This document shows, one piece after another, positions 7,608 to 12,275 of a stretch of 12,275 nucleotides of DNA (the first letter of the stretch is position 1; every line of letters starts with the position of its first letter). This DNA is from Bacteroidia bacterium. GTDB taxonomy: Bacteria > Bacteroidota > Bacteroidia > Bacteroidales > Azobacteroidaceae. Made by a program: the position numbers and the translations under genes. The notes beneath the pieces are model-generated. The model was not told where the DNA came from. It was given only the letters and a program-made list of their open reading frames with translations, and made no database searches. The DNA lies in contig BNTT01000084.1 in the NCBI GenBank assembly GCA_025996815.1, positions 1-12,275 on the forward strand, in the 5' to 3' direction.

Positions 7608-9791
7608 ATGTATAGCAAAGAATTTCTTACAGAGGCATTGAAAAAGCATTTTGGTTTTGACACGTTTAAGGGCAACCAGGAGGCGATTATCCGTAACGTT
7701 TTGGACGGAAAGGACACGTTTGTGCTGATGCCAACCGGCGGCGGCAAGTCGCTCTGCTACCAGTTGCCCGCGCTTTTGATGCCCGGCACGGCTATCATCA
7801 TCTCGCCGCTCATCGCGCTGATGAAAAATCAGGTGGACGCGATGCGCAATTTCAGCGAGGAAGATGGCATCGCCCATTTCATCAACTCGTCGCTCAACCG
7901 CGCGGCGATTGATACGGTGAAAAAAGACATCCTGAACGGCAAAACAAAATTGCTGTATGTGGCTCCGGAGTCGCTGACGAAGGATGAATACATTGAATTT
8001 TTGCGCGAAGTGCCCGTGTCGTTCTACGCGGTTGATGAGGCGCACTGTATTTCCGAATGGGGGCACGATTTCCGTCCGGAGTATCGTCGTATTCGCCCGA
8101 TTGTCAATGAGATAGGCGACCATCCCGTGATTGCGCTCACCGCTACGGCAACGCCCAAGGTGCAGCACGATATTCAGAAAAACCTGACGATGACAGACGC
8201 GGCGGTCTTCAAATCGTCGTTTAACCGCCCGAACTTGTATTACGAAGTGCGCCCGAAAACGCCGGATATTGACAAAGAAATTGTCAAATATATCAAGGCA
8301 AACGAGGGTAAATCGGGGATTATTTATTGCCTTTCGCGCAGGCGGGTGGAGGATTTCGCCGAAATTTTGCAGGCAAACGGCATCAAAGCCCTCGCCTATC
8401 ACGCGGGAATGGAATCGACCAAGCGGTCGGAAAATCAGGACAAGTTTTTGATGGAGCAGGTCGATGTCATCGTTGCCACCATCGCTTTTGGGATGGGCAT
8501 CGACAAGCCTGACGTGCGCTATGTGATACATTACGACATCCCCAAGAGCCTTGAGGGCTATTATCAGGAAACGGGACGCGCCGGTCGCGACGGCGGCGAG
8601 GGCAAGTGCATCGTCTTTTATATCAACAAGGACTTGCAAAAATTGGAGAAATTTATGCAGGGCAAACCCATTTCCGAGCAGGAAATCGGCAAGCAGTTGC
8701 TGGAAGAAACGCATGCCTATGCCGAAACGTCCGTTTGCCGGCGAAAAGTGCTCCTGCACTATTTTGGCGAGGAATATAACGAGGATAATTGCGGTTGCTG
8801 CGACAATTGTTTGAATCCCAAAAAGCAGATTGATGCCAAGGAACTGCTCATCTCGGTGTTGGAAACCGTTGAGGCACTGAACAATAAGTTCAAATCCGAC
8901 CACATCATCCACATTTTGCAGGGCAAAAAAACGGCTGCCGTCATCACTTACGAGCACGACGAGTTGGAAATTTTTGGCACGGGCAAAGATACGAGCGAAA
9001 AAACGTGGAACACAGTTATCCGTCAGGCACTTATAGCGGGCTTTTTGAACAAAGACATCGAAAATTACGGCTTGCTCAAACTCACGCCCGAAGGGCACAA
9101 ATATTTGATGGAACCGACCCCGTTTTTGATTACCAAGGACAATGATTTTGAGGACGACGAGCGCGACGAAACGCCCATCCGCGGGGGGGCATCGTGTGCC
9201 GTTGACCCCGCTTTGTATTCCATCATGAAAGATTTGCGCAAAAAGATGTCCAAAAAATTGGGCGTGCCGCCGTATGTGATTTTTCAAGACCCCTCGCTGG
9301 AGGCTATGGCGACGACTTATCCGGTTTCCATCGACGAGTTGCAAAACATCCCCGGCGTTGGCTCGGGCAAAGCCAAGCGTTACGGACAGGAATTTGTGGA
9401 TTTGATTAAGCGTCACGTCACCGAAAATGAAATCGAGCGTCCGGAGGATTTACGCATCCGCACCGTTGCCAACAAGTCGAAACTAAAAATTTTCATCGTC
9501 CAAAGCCTCGACCGAAAAGTGGGATTAGACGTGATTGCAGAAAGTAAAGGCTTGGAATTTAACGAGTTACTCGACGAAATCGAAGCCATCGTCTATTCCG
9601 GCACAAAAATCAATATCGACTATTTCCTCAGCGAAGTGATGGACGAAGAACACATCGGAGACATCTGCTCCTATTTCCAAGAATCCGAAACCGACGACAT
9701 GGAAGCCGCCATCGAAGAACTTGGGAAAGAATATACCGAAGAGGAAATTCGCCTCGTCCGCATCAAATTTGTCTCTGAATTGGCAAATTGA
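7608..9791 (+). CDS. recQ: ATP-dependent DNA helicase RecQ
   Basis: RecQ is a 3'-5' DNA helicase that acts in recombination repair and fork restart. This one has 727 residues. Helicase motifs are in order: KGNQEAI (motif 0 region, 21-27), Walker A MPTGGGKSLCYQLPA (41-55), DEAH (143-146) leading into the RecQ aromatic loop EWGHDFRPEY, TATATP (178-183), SFNRPNLYYEV (204-214), a motif V segment with ATIAFGMGIDKPD, and QETGRAGRDG (320-329). The zinc site uses Cys377, Cys395, Cys398 and Cys401. A winged-helix RQC region follows to about 505, then an HRDC domain (about 535-602) with IPGVGSGKAKRYG. Residues about 607-727 are an extra C-terminal domain that E. coli RecQ (about 610 residues) lacks; such long RecQs are common in Bacteroidota. 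The ATG at 7608 lies just downstream of a good promoter. It is a single gene, unrelated in function to korAB. Confidence 0.97.
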   Translation: MYSKEFLTEALKKHFGFDTFKGNQEAIIRNVLDGKDTFVLMPTGGGKSLCYQLPALLMPGTAIIISPLIALMKNQVDAMRNFSEEDGIAHFINSSLNRAAIDTVKKDILNGKTKLLYVAPESLTKDEYIEFLREVPVSFYAVDEAHCISEWGHDFRPEYRRIRPIVNEIGDHPVIALTATATPKVQHDIQKNLTMTDAAVFKSSFNRPNLYYEVRPKTPDIDKEIVKYIKANEGKSGIIYCLSRRRVEDFAEILQANGIKALAYHAGMESTKRSENQDKFLMEQVDVIVATIAFGMGIDKPDVRYVIHYDIPKSLEGYYQETGRAGRDGGEGKCIVFYINKDLQKLEKFMQGKPISEQEIGKQLLEETHAYAETSVCRRKVLLHYFGEEYNEDNCGCCDNCLNPKKQIDAKELLISVLETVEALNNKFKSDHIIHILQGKKTAAVITYEHDELEIFGTGKDTSEKTWNTVIRQALIAGFLNKDIENYGLLKLTPEGHKYLMEPTPFLITKDNDFEDDERDETPIRGGASCAVDPALYSIMKDLRKKMSKKLGVPPYVIFQDPSLEAMATTYPVSIDELQNIPGVGSGKAKRYGQEFVDLIKRHVTENEIERPEDLRIRTVANKSKLKIFIVQSLDRKVGLDVIAESKGLEFNELLDEIEAIVYSGTKINIDYFLSEVMDEEHIGDICSYFQESETDDMEAAIEELGKEYTEEEIRLVRIKFVSELAN

Positions 9792-9803
9792 GGGCAAATT
9801 GAG
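9782..9803 (+). repeat. 11-base tandem duplication across the recQ stop codon
   Basis: GGCAAATTGAG occurs twice in a row (9782-9792 and 9793-9803). The first copy contains the recQ TGA stop (9789-9791) and the second repeats it, so the last codons and stop are copied into the 3' end. Confidence 0.9.
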
Positions 9804-9830
9804 AGGCTGGAGCCGTGCTTTTATCTCCAA

Positions 9831-9847
9831 CGCAGGCAGAGCCTACG
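9831..9847. terminator. Possible small hairpin between convergent genes
   Basis: CGCAGGC (9831-9837) and GCCTACG (9841-9847) form a 7-base stem with one C-A mismatch (a G-U wobble on the minus strand) and a three-base loop. It lies between recQ and the convergent membrane-protein gene, overlapping the latter's stop. No T-run follows on either strand, so its role as a terminator is weakly supported. Confidence 0.25.
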
Positions 9848-10259
9848 CTGAATAGAGATTCGATTTACCCATTATTCTCAGCAGAAAAGCAATACATAAT
9901 CCAACACTTACCGGAATGGTGATTAACAAACTTTTCCAAGATGTAAAGATATGTGCTTGATACAAATACATCATAAAAAGACTATGAAAAAACAATACAA
10001 AAACATAGAAATATATTTTTAATGCTGATACTCTTATTTTTCTTCTCGCTTTTACTATACTTTTAATGAAAAAGTAGAACAAACACACTATTCCAAAGAA
10101 AGCACCTAATGATATACAAAAATATAACTCAAAAGGCGAATACCCTTCGCATAGGAAAGTAAAAGCAACCAACAGCCAACACAACGGTGCTGTGGTAAAA
10201 AGCCGGATTATCTTCCATGGTGTTGTTACTTCTTGCAAACGTTGTGTGATTTTATTCAT
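9843..10259 (-). CDS. Small four-helix membrane protein of unknown function
   Basis: I do not recognise the family. The 138-residue product has a basic, soluble N-terminus (about 1-20) and four hydrophobic segments at about 21-38, 43-65, 81-101 and 110-129, with a Lys/Arg-rich loop (66-76: KSIVKARRKIR) after the second that would sit in the cytoplasm. It has no signal peptidase site, no catalytic-looking motif and no added domain. The chosen start is the ATG at 10257-10259. The longer frame begins with a TTG at 10298 that falls inside the proposed -7 box and so is unlikely to be translated. G+C over the gene is about 33%, well below its neighbours, and Phe, Ile and Leu are abundant. The gene faces recQ end to end and diverges from rluA, so it appears to be a single-gene unit. 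It may be a late insertion, a lineage-specific orphan, or just a hydrophobic gene in AT-rich DNA. That it is a real gene is likely but not certain. Confidence 0.68.
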   Translation of the reverse strand: MNKITQRLQEVTTPWKIIRLFTTAPLCWLLVAFTFLCEGYSPFELYFCISLGAFFGIVCLFYFFIKSIVKARRKIRVSALKIYFYVFVLFFHSLFMMYLYQAHIFTSWKSLLITIPVSVGLCIAFLLRIMGKSNLYSA

Positions 10260-10295
10260 TTTATTGTCATATTCTTTATAAATTTTTATCAGCGA

Positions 10296-10331
10296 CAAAG
10301 GTAAGCAAAAATTTTGAATAATTTAAGCAAA
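10296..10331 (-). promoter_or_regulatory. Likely promoter of the membrane-protein gene
   Basis: On the minus strand, TACCTTTG (10303 to 10296) is a full -7 match. TTTG (10331 to 10328) lies 24 bases upstream, slightly farther than usual. The box would start transcription about 30 bases before the ATG at 10259 and rules against the longer TTG start. Confidence 0.5.
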
Positions 10332-10357
10332 GCAAAATTTGTTTGAAAAAAAATGAC

Positions 10358-10365
10358 TACATTTG
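10358..10365 (+). promoter_or_regulatory. Possible -7 box of rluA-like gene
   Basis: TACATTTG fits TAnnTTTG. The nearest upstream TTTG (10338-10341) is only 16 bases away, short of the usual 19-21. If this box is used, transcription starts at about 10369-10372, which decides against the TTG start at 10343. Confidence 0.4.
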
Positions 10366-10369
10366 TGCC

Positions 10370-11272
10370 GTGAAGGCTAATGTAAATAAAAAAGAGAGGC
10401 AAACTTTGCTTCGGGTGAAGGCTCCGATGGAGTTGATGGCGTTTTTGGGTATCCATTTTGAGGGGAAAAGTCGCACTGCGCTTAAGGCGATGCTGGCGAA
10501 AAAGCAGGTGTGCGTCAATGGGAAGCCGACGTCGCAATTCAATTATGCGCTTCAGCCCAACGACAGCGTTACTGTTAACACGACCGGCAAGGGGCAGTAT
10601 GAGTTGAGCCATCCCAAAGTGAGCGTGGTGTATGAAGACGATTTTGTGATTGTGGTCGCAAAAGCGGAGGGGTTGCTGGCGGTTGCAACCGACGACGGGA
10701 AGGAAAATGCTACGGCTTTTGCCGTCGTGTCCGACTATTTGAAGAAAAAAGACCCGCGCAATCGCCTGTTTGTCGTGCACCGCATCGACCGCGAAACCTC
10801 CGGGCTGATGCTTTTTGCCAAAAACCGAGACGTGCAAATGGAGATGCAGGAACGTTGGCACGAAATTGTTACCGAGCGCGTGTATGTCGCTGTTGTAGAG
10901 GGCGTTCCGGCAAAAGAGGAGGACACGATTACATCGTTTTTGCGCGAAAGCAAAGCGTTCAAAGTCCATGCGGCATATCAGGGAGGTGCCGGCAAACAGG
11001 CGGTAACACATTATCGCCTGATGCGAAAAAACGCCGAGTATGCCATGCTGAAAGTTGAGCTGGAAACGGGGCGAAAAAACCAAATCCGCGTGCACATGCA
11101 AGAAATCGGACACCCCATCATCGGCGACAAAAAATATGGCGGCGCACGTTCCCCCATCGGGCGAATGGGCTTACACGCCCGTGTGCTGGCTTTTATCCAC
11201 CCCGTCACGCACGAAATCCTGCGGTTTGAAACGCCCGTTCCTCGAAAATTCAGTGCATTATTTGTGATTTGA
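10370..11272 (+). CDS. RluA-family RNA pseudouridine synthase
   Basis: The enzyme converts specific uridines of rRNA or tRNA to pseudouridine in the cytoplasm; the target base cannot be told. From the GTG at 10370 it has 300 residues. An S4-like N-terminal domain (about 15-75, with GKSRTALKAMLAKKQVCVNG) precedes the synthase domain. The catalytic motif is HRIDRETSGLMLFAK, with Asp140 the expected nucleophile. The C-terminal part contains the family's ETGRKNQIRVHM and GHPIIGDKKYG. Start choice is open. The frame extends to a TTG at 10343, upstream of a likely -7 box. The first in-frame ATG, at 10427, would remove the LLRVKAP strand that begins the S4-like domain. GTG at 10370 keeps the domain whole. 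The gene is divergent from the membrane-protein gene, and the DUF2851 gene follows 79 bases later with its own promoter. Confidence 0.9.
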   Translation: MKANVNKKERQTLLRVKAPMELMAFLGIHFEGKSRTALKAMLAKKQVCVNGKPTSQFNYALQPNDSVTVNTTGKGQYELSHPKVSVVYEDDFVIVVAKAEGLLAVATDDGKENATAFAVVSDYLKKKDPRNRLFVVHRIDRETSGLMLFAKNRDVQMEMQERWHEIVTERVYVAVVEGVPAKEEDTITSFLRESKAFKVHAAYQGGAGKQAVTHYRLMRKNAEYAMLKVELETGRKNQIRVHMQEIGHPIIGDKKYGGARSPIGRMGLHARVLAFIHPVTHEILRFETPVPRKFSALFVI

Positions 11273-11299
11273 TTATTTGAAAAAAAAGTAGTACCTTTG
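11268..11299 (+). promoter_or_regulatory. Promoter of the DUF2851 gene, Bacteroidota type
   Basis: TTTG (11268-11271), 20 bases, then TACCTTTG (11292-11299) is a near-ideal -33/-7 pair. The -33 element overlaps the stop codon of the rluA-like gene. Transcription would begin about 45-50 bases before the ATG at 11352. Confidence 0.7.
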
Positions 11300-11351
11300 C
11301 AAAATATTTGTGATGCGAATGTTTACAAATTAATTTAGCAAAGCGAAAAGT

Positions 11352-12275
11352 ATGGAAACCTTTCTACACTACGTTTGGAAGCATAAATTGTATGCTGCCG
11401 ACAGTTTTAAGACAGCCGAAGGAATGACTTTGGAAGTGATTGACGCCGGAATCTATAATACGGATGCCGGACCCGATTTTTTCAACGCGAAGATTCGCTT
11501 GGACGGGCAAATTTGGGCGGGCAATATTGAGTTGCATTGCCGCTCGTCTGACTGGTATCAGCACGGTCACGACACCGACAGCGCGTATAATTCGACCATT
11601 TTGCATGTGGTGGAGGTGGTGGACGAGCCGGTCGTCACGGACGCTTCGGGGCGGCTGATTCCGCAATGGGTGATGCCGATTCCCGACAAATTGTATGACC
11701 AATATTCGTCGTTTGTGAAGATGGAAGACCCTGTGCCGTGCCTCAACAAGATAAACACCGTGCCGACAATTTATCTGTCGGATTGGACAGCGGCTCTGCT
11801 CACCGAGCGGCTCGAACGGAAAACGCAGACCATTCTGGAACTCCTGAAAACGTATCGCGGCGACTGGAATACCGTGTTTTACATCACTCTGGCGCGCAAT
11901 TTCGGTTTTGGAATCAACAATGATGCGTTTGAACGCCTCGCCAAGAGTCTGCCGCTGAAATGTGTCTTCCACCACGCCCATTCGAGTTTTCAGACCGAAG
12001 CCCTGTTTTTGGGGCAGGCGGGATTGCTGAACGAACGCGACCTCAACGAGCGGTATTACAACTGTTTGAATATTGAATATCAATTTTTGCAGAAAGAACA
12101 CAACCTGAAGCCGTTGGAAAGCCAAATTTTCAAGCGGCTGAGGCTACGCCCCAACAATTTTCCGCACGTCAAAATCGTGCAACTGTCCAATTTCATCCGG
12201 AACTCGCCGCGCTTGTTTGCCACGATGCTGGAAGTTGATGGGATAAACAATTTTCGGGCGTTGTTTGATACCGAC
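11352..12275 (+). CDS. DUF2851-family protein, 3' end beyond the window
   Basis: The frame opens at the ATG at 11352 and stays open for 308 codons to the right edge without a stop. The family is a conserved Bacteroidota protein of about 420-430 residues with no established function, so roughly the last quarter is missing. Family hallmarks seen are NTDAGPDFFNAKI (36-48), WAGNIELH (55-62), SDWYQHGHDTDSAYN (66-80) and ILHVVEV (83-89) in the N-terminal domain, then HHAHSSFQTEALFLGQAGLL (207-226) and RLRPNNFPHVKIVQLSNFI (264-282). There is no signal peptide or membrane segment, so it is probably cytoplasmic. The spacing of Asp42, Glu60 and His62 recalls a PD-(D/E)XK nuclease core with His in place of Lys, but that is only inference. 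The gene has its own promoter and no evident link to the rluA-like gene upstream. Confidence 0.88.
   Translation, partial: METFLHYVWKHKLYAADSFKTAEGMTLEVIDAGIYNTDAGPDFFNAKIRLDGQIWAGNIELHCRSSDWYQHGHDTDSAYNSTILHVVEVVDEPVVTDASGRLIPQWVMPIPDKLYDQYSSFVKMEDPVPCLNKINTVPTIYLSDWTAALLTERLERKTQTILELLKTYRGDWNTVFYITLARNFGFGINNDAFERLAKSLPLKCVFHHAHSSFQTEALFLGQAGLLNERDLNERYYNCLNIEYQFLQKEHNLKPLESQIFKRLRLRPNNFPHVKIVQLSNFIRNSPRLFATMLEVDGINNFRALFDTD

Noticed and set aside
7554..9416. A 620-codon open frame on the minus strand opposite recQ
   Set aside because: It is a shadow of recQ's codon pattern. The product shows no recognisable domain, and recQ on the plus strand has every helicase motif in place.
10260..10298. 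TTG at 10298 as the start of the membrane-protein gene
   Set aside because: The codon lies within the TACCTTTG -7 box, so it should not be in the transcript.

Overview
The window looks like chromosomal DNA of a member of the Bacteroidota, most likely order Bacteroidales. The signs are a SusC/SusD outer-membrane pair, a RecQ with the long C-terminal extension usual in this phylum, a DUF2851 protein, and several promoters of the phylum's own type (-33 TTTG, about 20 bases, -7 TAnnTTTG). The genus cannot be read from the sequence. Most genes are near or above 50% G+C by eye. One small gene at about 10 kb is clearly AT-rich: I counted about 33% over 9841-10260.

Layout. (1) Positions 1-4316 hold a nutrient-uptake pair on the minus strand: a full-length susC-like TonB-dependent transporter (1119-4316), followed by a susD-like lipoprotein gene that is broken. 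Its N-terminal part runs leftward from 1101. At 630 it meets an inverted copy of itself: bases 1-117 are the exact reverse complement of 630-746, and the middle part of SusD lies on the plus strand at 118-629. Joining the two arms at the repeat restores a normal SusD core of about 327 residues, so the break is either a real rearrangement or, more likely, a fold-back (chimeric or assembly) artefact at a contig edge. (2) A 243-base divergent region (4317-4559) carries promoters for susC and for kor. (3) Positions 4560-7420 hold korA-korB, a two-subunit 2-oxoacid (probably 2-oxoglutarate):ferredoxin oxidoreductase operon. (4) Positions 7608-9791 hold recQ with its own good promoter. (5) Positions 9843-10259 hold a small, AT-rich, four-helix membrane protein on the minus strand, convergent with recQ and divergent from rluA. 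(6) Positions 10370-11272 hold an RluA-family pseudouridine synthase. (7) Positions 11352-12275 hold a DUF2851 protein that runs off the right edge.

How the genes relate. SusC and SusD would form one import complex for a glycan or other oligomer of unknown identity, and KorA and KorB form one enzyme of anaerobic central metabolism. RecQ, the membrane protein, RluA and DUF2851 each appear to have their own promoter and are not obviously linked in function. I found no RNA gene, CRISPR array, transposase or phage gene. No stretch over 300 bases lacks a gene. I do not see a convincing new multi-gene system. The observations most worth following are the susD fold-back, a G11 tract inside the susC signal peptide, the AT-rich membrane-protein gene, and a nuclease-like residue pattern in the DUF2851 protein.
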